A DNA stretch of 64,000 nucleotides, from positions 214,316,746 through 214,380,745 of the forward strand of contig CM073590.1 of NCBI GenBank assembly GCA_037074705.1, read 5' to 3'. Positions 36,907 through 48,954 of the stretch are shown here, piece after piece; position 1 is the first letter of the stretch; every line of letters begins with the position of its first letter. This DNA is from Zhengitettix transpicula (taxonomy: Eukaryota; Arthropoda; Insecta; Orthoptera; Tetrigidae). The translations under genes were made by a program, and so were the position numbers. The notes under the pieces were generated by a model, which saw only the letters and a program-made list of their open reading frames with translations, was not told the DNA's origin and did not search any database.

Positions 36907-37630
36907 GATATTATTCAAGCGCTTGGAGAAAATCCAGTCTCTCGCCGTGTCCTAATTGCACTCCATATCTCGCCCCGAGACGCCCTCGCCGCGCGAACCA
37001 GCCAGTCGCAGAAATTATTTCCTATATTAACTTCTTATTTTGCGCAGAAATACTCGTAGGACCAAAATGAACGGGGCTCGTTTTTTCATATATAAGAAAT
37101 CCTACAAATATAGACCAACTTTATTAAGCATGACACAATGTACATTTCTTAAATCTTGTTTTCCTCTTGATAAACCTCTTCAACGGACTAAATATTTTAT
37201 TCTACATAATTGGGGATGGCAGTTACAGCTCTCAATTTTATCCAACACTACTTAGACCTTATGCCAATATCAAACAAATCTAATTTTTGGTATTGAGTCA
37301 TTTTGAGATTTGCCTTAATTTTGAAGGGGTAGGAAATATTTATCACATTTCCTTCCCTTTCTTTTACATTCTTTTCTTCATAATTTATTTTCCCTCTCTC
37401 TTTCTCTTTCACCCTCCTTCCTACCTCTCTCTCTCTATACAGGTCTATATTCTATATTTTTTCTTATCAATTCTTTTGGATTGCTTTTTTTTAACGCATG
37501 GATTTAATTTTGTTATAATTAGGTTTCCCAATATTTTCTGGTTCCACTTAGCAGGTAGTATACACACAAATAAATTTTTTCTCGTTGGTGGACATCAAAA
37601 GAGATTTTCATGCCCTACTTTTAAATAATT

Positions 37631-37740
37631 TTGAATATTTTTACTCTGATAAAATTTGTATTTTTCAATTCAGGAATATAGAATATAAATTTGAATATTT
37701 TTACTTTGATAAAATTTGTATTTCTCAATTCAGGAATATA
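37631..37740 (+). repeat. Tandem duplication, period exactly 60 bp
   Basis: Bases 37631-37680 and 37691-37740 differ at only two positions over 50 bases. The intervening 10 bases differ from those before the first copy. It looks recent. Confidence 0.85.
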
Positions 37741-39202
37741 GAGCAGCTTTCACAAGTATCAGGCCGTAAAGACCATGGATAAGTTGAATGACGACATTTT
37801 TCGATCCTTAAAATTTAATAACAGTTTTTACTTTGAATATATTTGGAACGCGCTCCGCATGTTATTCATAATTAAATGTGTGTCGTTTTCAAAAAATTAA
37901 TTGTATAGCCGGTTTCATTACTGCGACCCCCCGCCGCCTCGTAATTCTAGCGTGAATTCACCTCAGTATAAATTTAAAATACTTATAATATAAAATTTTT
38001 TATTTGTTAATTGATTGAAGTGAATATAATGAAATACGAGCCAGATGATCAACTATGAAAAATTAACGACGAAGTAGCTAACCAAAAAAAATATTATTTG
38101 AATAAATTCTCCATAAATATTTATACCACAGGAGAATTTTACTATAAACCATAGTCAGAAACAATTTTTTCCAGATAAAATTACATTTTACGTTGACGTC
38201 GAAGCCGAAAATGGCATTACCACTTACTGAATAAGACCAACTTAATTAAATAAACTGATTGTTAGATAAACTATAAATTGTGGGAGTCAAGAACTCATAA
38301 ATTAAGATGAAATGATTATAAGTTTCAATTAACCTATGTTTGTTCGAGCAATTGGAAGGCAGCCGCAAGGGAAATTAAGTTACATTCACAATGTCGATTG
38401 AGTTGCGACTTATTCGTTCAACAGAAACTGAGTTCACAACTAGGCATCATAAAGTTCAGCCCACGTACATTAGTAGTGTTTTTTTTAGCCTTCCCTACAA
38501 TTTTATAATGAATACTTTCAATTCTGAATAAGAGATTACTATTACAAATACAGACTAATTAATATGGTGTAGAGGTTTTAAGGCTAAACTTAACGATTTA
38601 CTGAAAACTTTTTAATAATCTCGTTCAACATCCTTTTACAAAATGTTAGTTGTGAACTTTTAATTTATTAAAAATTTCAGTCATAGTGAGTTCCAAGTCA
38701 GTTTCTGTTAGAACTTCACTTTGAGCGTATATTGAGTATAGAATAGGAAACCTAAATGCTTTTCTGATAAAAGTTCTGGATCCAGGATTTGTGTCCGACG
38801 AACACTGCTCAATCATACGGCTTCTTCTGTCGTATGAGAAGGAAGAGTGATCGAATATTTTTTTGTCATAAAGGAAGATAGCGGGATCAGTAGGAGATCA
38901 AAAAAAAATATCAAACACATGCATTCGGAAAAATCCCTTTACTAACTTGGGTTTACCTATAGTAATTCATATGACTGCTTTGGAAGTAATTTAAAATTTG
39001 TTTAAGTAAATTAATAATTTCTTTTAAATTGGGGTCGAATTGTTAGTGGTGTAATGAGGAAAAAACCTACTCGTGACTGATATAGATACAGTTTTCAGTC
39101 AATAAAGGTGCCCATTTTGAAAATCAGTGCCATTACCATAATTTACTAGATTGTATTATTAATGCTATTTACTTGGAAAAGGGTGAAGAACGCTTTCTAT
39201 AT

Positions 39203-40095
39203 TGTAGCAATAGTTAATTATGCCATTAATTGTTTGGACATAAAATTTGAATTGCTTGATAAGTCCATTATAGCGGTAAGGCGAGCATAGCAACAATAGC
39301 GCTGAACTCTGTTGCTTTGAGAAAATGCCGAAATGAAAATGCGCGTTCAAACTCGAGAGCACTAGGATAGTTAGTTGGTGGAGAAACATTACGAGGAGCA
39401 GAACATGTAATAAAAATTGAGCAAGAGACTAGACATCGTTAATGTATAACTAGTTGAAGTTGTGAATTAGTACACTGAAAACATTCACGGAAGTATTGCA
39501 GCGTAAATATTGGAAAGTAAGAGCAGTTTTCGTCAGAATAGAACTTTCCAAAATCTTCGTGAAAAAAATTTAATCCAGGAGAACATTGCTAAATTATTGT
39601 GGAGCGGAGCAGTCAACGGAATACAGCCAATATTGCCAAATATTAAAGTGAAGTGTAGAACCACTGAAAACCAAGGCCTGATATTAAATAATTAAAGAAT
39701 GTAAAATTGTCCGAAAGTGGTAAAATTGATTGTTCTGGTACCAGACCGACAGTACGTAAGTAACATAATTTTGAATAATATTGTAAGCGCTAATTAAAGG
39801 ATAAAGTCAGATTTCGTTCCCTTTTAATTGTCAATCAAAGTTAATTTCTTTACTTTTAATTTCTTTCATTCTATCGACATGTTGTTTAGGTAAATTGTAA
39901 ACTGTTTTGTTAATAAGATTTTAAATAATTATTTTTTTGGTTTCATTATCAAACCCAGTAAAGGCCCTGAGATATATAAAAATTTTAATTGTAATTGTTT
40001 TGAGTTGAAGCCACAAAGTGATAATAAATTATATTTTATTTGTAAATTTTTGATTGTCTTTTCATTTAAATAAAACTAACCTGTTGATTATTACA
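39203..40095 (+). mobile_element. Rep-L LTR-like unit, copy 4 (solo-LTR-like)
   Basis: Starts TGTAGCAATAGTTAATTATGCC and ends GATTATTACA, 893 bp. ATAT flanks both sides (39199-39202 and 40096-40099), compatible with a 4 bp target duplication. Family blocks are AAAGTCAGATTTCGTTCC and CATTATCAAACCCAG. TG...CA ends, length and short flanking repeat fit a solo LTR of a Gypsy- or BEL-like element. Unlike copies 2 and 3 it has no PBS-like tail. Confidence 0.65.
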
Positions 40096-40994
40096 ATATT
40101 AATAACATTTTTAACAAAAAATGAGGTGATTAGTTCGTTATCGTAAATTACGGATAATTTGTTTCTGCCGGCAGCAAGTGTAATTAAACGTTAAAGAGCA
40201 ATAATATCAACATAACTACTCGAGATGTGATCCACAAAGGATTGTCAAAAATAGTATTGCTGAGAATCACAAAGGCTTTAAAAACCAAAATTGAGTATTT
40301 GGTTGGGGTGATGCTTGCGGAGAGTTTGAGATCACCTGGAATAAACTGAATTAAGTAGTTTTTTTCTTTAACCAGTGTTTGGACTCTTGTGCCCAGCTCT
40401 GAAAATGATCGCAGATTTTTAATCTTACATACGATTTGATTCATTCGTCCTTCCTCATAGTTCCGTCTATTGTAGACAATGGAACACCCGATATCATCTT
40501 TGTGGAATATTTTAACAACACTGTCAGCAAACTAAATAACCAGAATTCATGACTCGAAATGAAATAGCGAGCAGGACAAGGAGGACAAGAAACTATTTTG
40601 GAAAAACTGTAACCCCTGAGACCAAGAAAAGGACATGTTTTGATCGTTTGGCGTCCCTGCGACAGCATCGTTCTTTCCGCCATCCTGACCTGCACGGGAT
40701 GCTACCTATTTAATAAAGCAAATTCGTGAATCGGGAGAGAATCGATTGTTATCGTGCTGTGGTTCGCACGTGTGTTGGGCAGCGCTGCCGGCCTTGTCCT
40801 GAATATGAGGTCAAGTTCTGGAGATTGTTGTATGTAATTTGAGATTGTTACAGTGTTTCATAGTATACATTTGTTACCTTGTTTGCTTCTTGGTGTATAA
40901 TTTTTTAAATGGTTTCTTTAAAATTGTGGGTATTCTGTTTTACCCGTAAATTCACCTTCCTTATAGCGGCCTTATGCGTCGCCTTTAATTTGAT
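40096..40994. other. No gene recognised
   Basis: Two minus ORFs (40184-40444 and 40441-40695, 86 and 84 codons) overlap slightly. Composition is moderately balanced, but neither product is recognised. They may be remnants of an unknown element. Confidence 0.35.
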
Positions 40995-41300
40995 TAGAAA
41001 CTAGCTGGTTGCTCGGCGTTGTCCAGATGTCATAATTAAACTTAGTGACATCCATAACCCCGGATATGAATCAAATCTAGGTTTTTTGCGTTTTTATTTA
41101 TCCTACGCAAATATCGGCCGTTTTAGCATGTTTGAAAATTTCCCCCTCCGTCCACCCCCGCTGCTGAGAAGGTAGACGTGTCTTACTCTCACAATGTTTG
41201 ATTCCGGTTCGATAGAAACAGGTGTTCGAAATTTGGTCATATATGCTATTCGGGTGTAAATTTGTATGCGGAACATAAGGGAGATTTCGAGGTGAGTTGT
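40995..41300 (+). repeat. Rep-B, one unit
   Basis: Begins AACTAGCTGGTTGCTCGGCG, then GTCATAATTAAACTTAGTGACATCC and ATAACCCCGGATATGA. It ends with TTACTCTCACAATGTTTGATTCCGG and a TTCGAAATTTGGTCA block. This copy shows the CTAGCTGG...CGGCGTTG start of the unit clearly. Confidence 0.7.
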
Positions 41301-41599
41301 TCATTATGAATGTCTAATTTTCTGTCTCGGTTTTCTGTAACTAAGTGTAACAAGCACACACATGTGATTAGCCATATTTTATTCTCTAAGGCTGTTGATA
41401 AAGGTTTTCACGCCAGGTATATCAGTGATATTAAATCTTGATATATTTGGAGACGAAAAGAATTTTATTTCAAAATCTTGCGAATAACTTTTAAATTTGT
41501 TTTAAACTTTAGTAATTAATAACATAAGTTGTAATGGGCAAAAACATTTATAACCGGCAATAAACACGAAAACAATTTATCGTTTTGCGAGAGATGAAT

Positions 41600-41960
41600 A
41601 TTTTAATTTTGTAATGTTCATTCCCGGTCTCTCTGTAGGTACATTTTTCGAGCAGCGTGGCGTATCAAAGCTTCCATTAGAGCGTCGGTTCCCCACCGCG
41701 TCGCGTCATCTACGATCGGACTCACACTGCGTGGGGATATATGGGTCAGCCGTCGCCATAGCAACGCCACCATTGTTCTCTTTCCCGCGATCTTATCTCG
41801 TGCGGATGCGGCGAGCGGCGATGCTGACGAAATTATAATTAAAATGGAAGAATATACATTTGGCGCGGCGAGACACCCTCTCTCATCCTGCGGTTCGTAA
41901 TGTCCCTCCGCCGGGAGTTGCTCACTCAAGCAAAACACTCGGCGGCTGGTTCATCCTCCA
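41600..41960. promoter_or_regulatory. CpG-rich island, promoter-like
   Basis: About 360 bp of high-GC, CpG-rich DNA between AT-rich flanks, with no similarity to the repeat families of the window. It contains a perfect RFX X-box (41752-41765). ORFs of 74 (plus) and 106 (minus) codons arise from the low stop density and are not recognised. A promoter or 5' exon of an undetected gene is a reasonable reading. The direction cannot be told. Confidence 0.3.
41752..41765 (+). promoter_or_regulatory. RFX X-box motif
   Basis: GTCGCCATAGCAAC fits the X-box consensus GTNRCC-N2-RGYAAC at every defined position. In animals, RFX factors use such sites mainly at promoters of ciliary genes. A match this exact inside a CpG-rich island is notable, but one site is not proof. 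Confidence 0.35.
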
Positions 41961-42244
41961 AATGGTACACTTCATCTAGACTGGATTAAATTTACTAACT
42001 CCACATCTAAATGAAAGTAATGCTGAATGAAACTTGATACACAGGTAGATATGTGCGTATACTTTAAACCGTTAATACAAAGAGAGCTTCCATACAGGTG
42101 CAGCTAGGCTGGAATGCGATTTGATAGTATTTAAATTAAAGACCCCTTCGACCGAATAAAAAAATGATTGACGAGCGTGTGAGCGCATTACTACTACTAT
42201 ATTATGGAGTGGACAGTCGAACAATGAATTTATCGACAGCAGAA

Positions 42245-42247
<3 letters not shown>

Positions 42248-42289
<42 letters not shown>
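42248..42289. repeat. (TA)n microsatellite
   Basis: Pure TA run. The next base starts an LTR-like unit. Confidence 0.9.
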
Positions 42290-42292
<3 letters not shown>

Positions 42293-43388
42293 AATGCCAA
42301 TTAATTAAGACATTAATTGTGAATTTGAAAATATAAATTGTTAGAAAAATCCTTTGTGACTGCGGTCCAGAACATAACAACAATAGACAAGCCAAGCACT
42401 GTTTCCTTTGTCGGAAGGCCGGCAAAATGGCGTATGCGCGCTAAAATTGCGAGACGGGAGTCAGTTGGCAGGTAGGTTTGGTCAGATACAGGTCGCATTT
42501 TTGTATCAGTTTGTATTATGATTTGGTGAGGTGCAGTTCGCATTATGATATGGTGAAGTACAGTTCGCAAGGTTTGATGAGATAGAGTTTGCAGTGGGAC
42601 GTCGTCGACGTAGTAACTGTTAATTGGAGACGATAGAGCAGCTAGCAGGAAAGCAAGGTGAAATACAGTTTGCAGAGAAATATTGAGAATTAGCATTCAA
42701 CAGAGTTGATTGGTTCCTGCACATTTTTCTCAGGACAAAATAAACATTCACTACAGCATAGCGACAAAACCTGCTAAGTAAAAAAAGCAGTTTTGTGCAC
42801 ATAGCCGGCCAGAGTTAGCAGAAGTTTCGGTTTAAGTCCGGAACAATAAAGACTACCCAATCGACGAATCGCAGAAGTCACCCAAGGCGAGCGGTCAACC
42901 GATAGAGACGAAAGGAGGATCACCCGGGTTCCTGACGACATATAAAAATATTGATTTAGAATATGTGAGTTTTAGAAGCAGTGCAAAACCCATAATAGTG
43001 TTTTCAAAAATTAAAGGTATCCTGGAATGCTGGGCAGACGTGAGTAAAAAAAATTACAAAACAACTAATTATGTAAACCTGATTAAAAGATAGCCGTCAG
43101 ATTTCGTTCTGTTCTTATTGGTTAAAATTGTCAAGTAGAGTCAATCTTTTTAGTTTAACTTCGTTCACAATTAAATTTTGTTCTACTTTAATTGACAAGT
43201 ATCTTTCTTTTTCTTTACTTGTATATTGTTGATAATATTATAAATATAATGATTCACCATTATCAAACCCTGTAAAGACCCTGAGATATATTTAAATTTG
43301 TAATTGTTTGTATTGCTAAAATAAATCTTTTTGTTTGTTAAATATAAATTCTTTTCATTTAAAAAGCCCTTTTATTTTGATTATTACA
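42290..43388 (+). mobile_element. Rep-L LTR-like unit, copy 5, inserted in (TA)n
   Basis: Starts TGTAATGCCAATTAATTAAG and ends GATTATTACA, 1099 bp, with TA repeats directly on both sides. Family blocks are GCCGTCAGATTTCGTTCTG and TTATCAAACCCTGTAAAGACC, both close to copy 4. A three-unit 27 bp tandem repeat lies inside (42515-42592). The minus ORFs (42072-42802) mostly fall in this unit and show no gag or pol motif. Confidence 0.7.
42515..42592 (+). repeat. 27 bp tandem repeat within Rep-L copy 5
   Basis: Units begin ATTATGATTTGGTGAGGTGC and ATTATGATATGGTGAAGTAC; the third is degenerate. Each ends in AGTTCGC or AGTTTGC. A fourth, more decayed unit may precede at 42477-42496. Confidence 0.75.
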
Positions 43389-43394
43389 ATATAT

Positions 43395-43398
<4 letters not shown>

Positions 43399-43455
<57 letters not shown>
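43399..43455. repeat. (TA)n-(GA)n compound microsatellite
   Basis: TA run to 43432 followed by GA run to 43455, directly abutting the truncated tail of a Rep-A copy. Confidence 0.9.
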
Positions 43456-43935
43456 TAACATAGGAAATAATTTGAAAGGGGGGATGCGGAGGGGTAGAGG
43501 AAGGTAGCCAAGGGTCACCTAGTGCCTCCGGGCTATAGTTTAAGGATCCTACCCAGAAATTCCCTTAAAGTTTTTGAGGGAAAACCCTAGAAATACCTGC
43601 ATCGGGTAGGTCGGGCATTTGGTACTTGACCCACGCCCTTCCGATGGCGGGAGAGGGGTTTTCTGTGGGGACGCAGAATTCCATTCTCCGTGCCTCGACC
43701 AGTTTAGGAGGCAGCTGGCCGACTATTCCAATAGGAATAGCGGATAACTCTTACAGTATGCCCATGGTATGTGATCCCGGAACTTACACCTCTCAAAGCT
43801 GAGCGAGGTGGTTTGGAATTTTGGAACCTAAGTTTAAAAAACTAGAGAGAGGAGAAGGTATCACCAAAGGTAGTTTTCCACAGAACTCTGTGGAAATTTT
43901 CACCTGCGAGTGAATAACCCTGGCAGGCTGCCATT
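43456..43935 (-). mobile_element. Rep-A element, copy 6 (A-tail end lost)
   Basis: The plus strand begins inside the family at CATAGGAAATAATTTGAAAG, so the tail end is missing at the (GA)n junction. It continues through the central block to the head. The first head hairpin has arms TTTCCACAGA/TCTGTGGAAA (43875-43896), quite unlike the CCTGCGAGAG arms of copies 2 and 5. A second, weaker stem CCTGC/GCAGG follows. Confidence 0.8.
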
Positions 43936-44640
43936 TTTTGCGCAGAATGAATAAAATGTTATCCGATTTACAAATGATCAAAAGCGTACCGGAACTGCGA
44001 GGAAATGGATTTTCTGCTTACGAAAATTAATTAAAACGAAGATCAAAATTGGTTTCTATTTTAGATCCCACGTGACGTTTGATACTAATATTTCAGACCA
44101 GTGTAAAGCAGGAGCAAGCCGAGCACAGTGGTTAGCCAGACTCACAACAGCCAGAAGTTTGGAATTGTGTGTGGTTACGGGAGGCTCGTCTTTCTAAACA
44201 GGCGAAGGAAGCTTCAGCAAACACAGTGGGACCTCTTTGTCGAAAACTTTTCTGCTTACAGTTTACATTACGAAAAAAAATAGGTAAAAATTGTGTGACA
44301 AAATAAACTGAATATTAGTCATATTACTTTTTGTTGTGTAACGCACTTATTTGGGTGGGTTGTATGGCATTGGTTAACTATTAAAAACATTTAATTTATT
44401 TGATTACTATATTTTAAAATTACTTCACACGGTTATTAAAATTTGGATTATAAGAGCAATTAGCTCTGGGTAGTATTTACAAGAGACTAAAAAGTTAAAA
44501 CATTATTTAGTTTAATCAAATGAATCGTGTGGCTGAAATCTCGTCAAACGTATCTCCATACAGAAATTCAGACACACCTGTAAGTTCTCTCGTCGGCCAG
44601 AAGCATGGGTAGCAGGTACCTGGTGCCTCTGTAATGATGC
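43936..44640. other. No gene recognised
   Basis: Moderately AT-rich. A more complex stretch (44095-44240) is not identifiable. Confidence 0.4.
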
Positions 44641-45225
44641 TCAGATTTACAGGCGGCGTGTGCAAAGTTCTATCGGGTTTCCTTCCTGCTCTCGAAGTTG
44701 GGCAATGAACTCCGGTTCATTGGTTGTGGATCTCCTCAGATCTGTGGCCGCATTGGGCTGCGTTCTCTCTCTAGTCTGGTTACTTATCTCGTGCCTTGGA
44801 CTTGCTTGGTTCTTCCTAGACTGCGATGATAGACTGTGCATGGAACTCGCACAATATTTTCTAAGATCTGGCTTCAACGACGAACCAATCATGTCAGGAT
44901 TCTTTTCTGTAACTTTCCTCTCTGTCCTTTTTCTCTGAGGTCTGTATCTCTTCAATTTCTTTCCTCGCCACGAGAGGTTAAAACCAAATCATTTGCCCTT
45001 TCTCCACCAATTAATTAAATACATTTTACCTCACGAAGCGCAGTACTGAGTTGTGGAGGGAGGTTCCCTTCGGGAATATTTAAGGGTTAATTTCCGCTGG
45101 GTGAAATTTTCTCAAGCGACCCTCCAAATCCGTTCGACTTGTATTTTGGCATGTACGTATCCTGTCTTCCGGACACGGCGGCCCCAAAATGTTAGGATCG
45201 GAAATTCCAATGTCCGACATGCTTC
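44641..45225 (-). pseudogene. Coding-like region, two short ORFs, possibly a retroelement gag remnant
   Basis: On the minus strand an ORF of about 47 codons starts MSDIGISDPNILGPPCPED near 45220. After a gap comes a 102-codon ORF (44955-44647) rich in Arg, Lys, Ser and Gln. The basic, low-hydrophobic character recalls the nucleic-acid-binding part of a retrotransposon gag, but there is no zinc knuckle and I recognise no family. The opposite strand has a 92-codon hydrophobic ORF that is most likely the shadow. Composition is more balanced than the flanks. Confidence 0.3.
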
Positions 45226-47041
45226 TGGCTTGTGCTTACATTACAATATAATTAATTATTTATCTTCTCTACAGTACATTAGTCGAGGAACACAACGGTT
45301 TGGGCGGAACTCATAATTTTTTGGGCAAAATTTACTATATATCTCAAAACCGTTTTATGAATCGATATTGAAAAAATAATAATTTTTGGCACACGCAACA
45401 GTTGAAAGTAAACCAAACTAGCTTCTTTCCAATAACACGTAATAATATGTATTATTTTTCTCAACTCATCGCAACTGACATTCTTAAATGTTCCATCCGT
45501 GATTATATAATTTTTCCAGTTTTTCTGATAAGGCAAGCTATTTTTTCCTATGTGTTTCACTGTATTTAAGTATTAAAATTGAGTTAAATGTATGAAATTA
45601 TCAGAGTTAAGAACAAAATTTAGATCATTCTCGGGAAATTTCTGGCAAATAAAAGTTATATTCACTACAAATAATAAATTCCAGATGAGAATAATAAATT
45701 GCTTCCACCTCCAACAACAAATCATTAATGCTACGATATTTGGTTTAATTCTTTCCACACTTTTATAACCTCGGCTCTGTCAACATTTACCAAAATATAT
45801 TTAACTTAGGTTTATTTTAAACATGCCAAAAATAAATGTACTGTCTACGAGAGCCATAATGGCAAATGCATACTTATTTGAGAGGAAAATTTAATGAAAT
45901 TTGGTGTAATTCGTTTAACCTTTATATATTTATTGATTTTCAGTCGAATACCCTATTCAATTCACTCTAAGAGACTTTTAAAATGTATACATTTTACAGT
46001 AATTGATTAGCAAAAGATATATTTTACATAATACTGAAAATGGTTACGAGTTTATGAAGATGGCGAGGCCTTAGCAGAGTGCAAACGCAGCATAGTGAAG
46101 GAAGGTTTTATAAAACCTCTTGGCGAAGCTAGGATAATCAATTATTATTAAACTGAATAATTACTAACTACCCTTTACAGGAGAGAGTTTCCGGTAAATA
46201 AAGCTTAGTTTGTTTTTCCTTGAAATGGTATTATTACTATAATGAATACTAGTAATGAATTTTTGAGACGCCAGTCTTCATGATAAAGAACCTGTTGCAT
46301 CTCAGTTTGGGCACTGAAAATTAAGTTATCTGACTGCATTGGATCGGGTTCCAAATGTAATTCATTAAGAGGTAAATACAGTTGGCTGCTGATAAATGAA
46401 AATATAATTACGAAATAATTGAAAATTACGATCTTAGGTCTGTAATACGTTAAAACATTAACCGAGGCGTGTCTTTAAATTTAATATATATACGTAGAAT
46501 CTCTATAAATTTGATATTTAATCCACGGGTATTGTGTGCCATACCTGTGGGGCATACCAGGCTAAACAGCTGACCGTGGCGGGAATCAGATGACCAATAG
46601 AATGCAGAGGGAAACATGGAGAGAAATACCAGACTGATTCCAATAAACCGAACACATAAACATTCGCTGTTTTTCAACTGCCAAATTCATGTTGTTATAA
46701 ATAGGTCTCATTTCTGTCGCATTTGAAGAACCAGAATATAAGACCTCAATATGATGTAAAGGTAATTGAATTGATTTAACCGAGGTGATGCCGAATATGC
46801 CATTATATAATTTGTATTTTTTACGACATCGTTCATCACTTACAAATTGCTTAAAATGTTTTTATTTTATTATAATTTATTTGAATTAATTTATAATAAT
46901 TTGAATTAATTTATAATAATAATAAGTGTTACTTTAATTGAAACGAATAATTAATATAGTTAATTGATGTTTATTTAATATAATTAATGAAATGATTGAT
47001 TAATGTAATTAAATAAATAAATGACCGACATCACTCCGTAA
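45226..47041. other. No gene recognised
   Basis: AT-rich; short Ile/Phe-rich ORFs only. A patch at 46040-46140 resembles, weakly, the NEEVL...IGEA segment of RTE-type LINEs (compare 49250-49290). Confidence 0.4.
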
Positions 47042-47332
47042 ATGAACTTAACATCACTTCACCTCAACGCTTGGCTAAACGAATTAGGCAAAACGGAGAA
47101 AATAAAAAAAATGAGTATGAATGAAAAAGTTTTCGAACCTCATTACGAGAGCTCAGGTTTGAAAAGAAGAATGGTTTGGGATCATAAAGAGCGGGTGAGT
47201 TTTGTGAGTTCAGCCCTTCTCCCTAAATTTTATTCGCTTGATTTAGTGTTGTATTCGGAGTCTGGATGTGTCGGTTTGGGTAAGGATTCAGGAGCTGTCT
47301 ACGTTGATATTCCTTCAGCTCTAAATTCATGA
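47042..47332 (+). CDS. Unassigned 96-codon ORF
   Basis: Starts at an ATG (MNLTSLHLNAWLNELGK...) and ends at TGA. The N-terminal half is Lys/Glu/Met-rich and the C-terminal half more neutral with Gly and Ser. No family, signal peptide or splice context was recognised. It adjoins the more complex non-coding stretch that follows and could be part of the same unit, or chance. Confidence 0.15.
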   Translation: MNLTSLHLNAWLNELGKTEKIKKMSMNEKVFEPHYESSGLKRRMVWDHKERVSFVSSALLPKFYSLDLVLYSESGCVGLGKDSGAVYVDIPSALNS

Positions 47333-47339
47333 ACCCTAG

Positions 47340-47790
47340 CCTCAATTTGGTCTGTAACCATGTAAAAAAAGGCAGCGTTCTGAGTCAGACGGAGACAATA
47401 AATTACATCGTAATAATAGGAATTCTCGCATCAGGACGAGACATTGTTGAATTGAGCCTCGTAAACCGAAACACCACAAGGCGAACATGAAATCTGCTTA
47501 TGGAATACGGCCAGAGGCCTCACATAGTACCCCAGGACAAGACGGAGGGTTAATTGTCAGCAAGCAGTGAGTAATTGAGGTGGCCATAACTTGCAGGCCC
47601 GACGGCCACTGGTTCCCTCTGCACACAATTCTTCGCCCGAATAATCCGCCAAATAGCGGCGGCGCTAAATCATCTCGAATATTACTCCCGCATCTCCGCC
47701 GGGAGGCTGTATTATAAATCGCTTACTTAGAGCCCATAAACGGTGGCAGGTCCCTAATTTATGGCATTCGGTTCACTTACCACTTTACCG
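47340..47790. promoter_or_regulatory. Candidate conserved non-coding element / enhancer-like stretch
   Basis: About 450 bp of balanced composition with no ORF and no match to the window's repeats. It contains several homeodomain-like words, including CCATAAAC (47729), AATTTATGGC (47756) and ATTATAAATCG (47711), in a short span. Such complexity in an otherwise AT-rich spacer suggests selection, but conservation cannot be tested here. Confidence 0.25.
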
Positions 47791-48954
47791 CAAGACGCAA
47801 AAACATATTGAATTTATGACGTTTATATCTTAACCGATGTCCCGTTGTAAAGGTGCAGAAAAATCCATTATAATTCCGTTTTCTGATGTAGTGAAACTAT
47901 ATTATATTTACTGTTTGGTTTTTCCTTATACAATTTATGAAATATAATACTCTATTGATCACAATAGTTTATTTAAACAAGTAGGCAAATCGATTAAAAA
48001 GCATGAGAAAGTGATTTCGGTTTTATATGGGGTTCATTACTTTCCTGAGCGAAGTTTCGGAACCTTAGATTTAAATTATCTTCAGGCGAAGAGGTTGGAG
48101 TTATCTAAAGTTGTGTCAAGGTAACACGAAGGATTTGAATTAACAATTACGTTAAGACTCTTCAAAAGACAAATAGGAACTAGACAGTTTTTAAATAATA
48201 GTTATGTATTTAATTGAATGATTTTATTTTGCGCTATTTAAATATTATTATTACTACTTTTGAGGGTTTGTATATTATTTTGGTTACTGAAAAATACATA
48301 ACAACCAATCTTGATTAGCATTTGTTCGTCGCAGACGCCACACAGGAAACATTTAATATGGTCTCGTGTATGAGTCTAATTTTTATCCTTTCAATTAGAC
48401 GTGACAATCTTGAAGTTCAAAATTTACAATAGAAATTAATTTTTTAAATATGAAAATGCTTAGAAATAGAATTAAACAAGGATTGTTGTTGCATCCCGTC
48501 CGTAGGTGCGTGTCACATTGTCCTCCTGGAATTCCGTAAGAAAGATTCGTATATAAGTACCGATGAACAGTTTGGATGTAGATACGAAGTAACACATATT
48601 TTTGGACAGTATATTTATTTCAATTCTACGAACAAGAATAAATGAATTCTGGGGTGAACACACTCTGGAGCAAACAACAAAGTACTTAATAGCCAGGGAC
48701 AAATTGTCCTCGATCGATAATGAAAGTCTCACTGGACATCGTATTCTCATTAAATTAATCCGTCTTAATGGGAGTTACATGATGGGATATTAGATGTTTC
48801 ACCAACTACAGTTTCTGTTTAAAATATTCGCTCCTATTGCATTGTCGTGAATCTTATTTACATTCAGTCTTCCGGAAGGTTCTAAAGAATGTTATATGAT
48901 TACACTTGGGATTAAATATTATCGGGAATGTCACGAACCACCTTATGAAGAAGT

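Larger units (their letters stand above)
35977..39202. other. No gene recognised; contains a candidate regulatory patch and a small tandem duplication
   Basis: The 104-codon plus ORF at 36128-36442 has varied composition but no known motif. The stretch at 36760-37030 is GC-richer and carries the homeodomain-type palindrome. Remaining DNA is AT-rich, with a pyrimidine-rich patch at 37340-37440. Confidence 0.45.

Noticed and set aside
37287..37628. 113-codon plus ORF resembling a multi-pass membrane protein
   Set aside because: Pyrimidine-rich, AT-rich DNA gives Phe/Ile/Leu strings. There is no start context, splice signal or family motif.
44660..44938. 92-codon hydrophobic plus ORF
   Set aside because: Antisense shadow of the basic, more coding-like minus frame at the same place.
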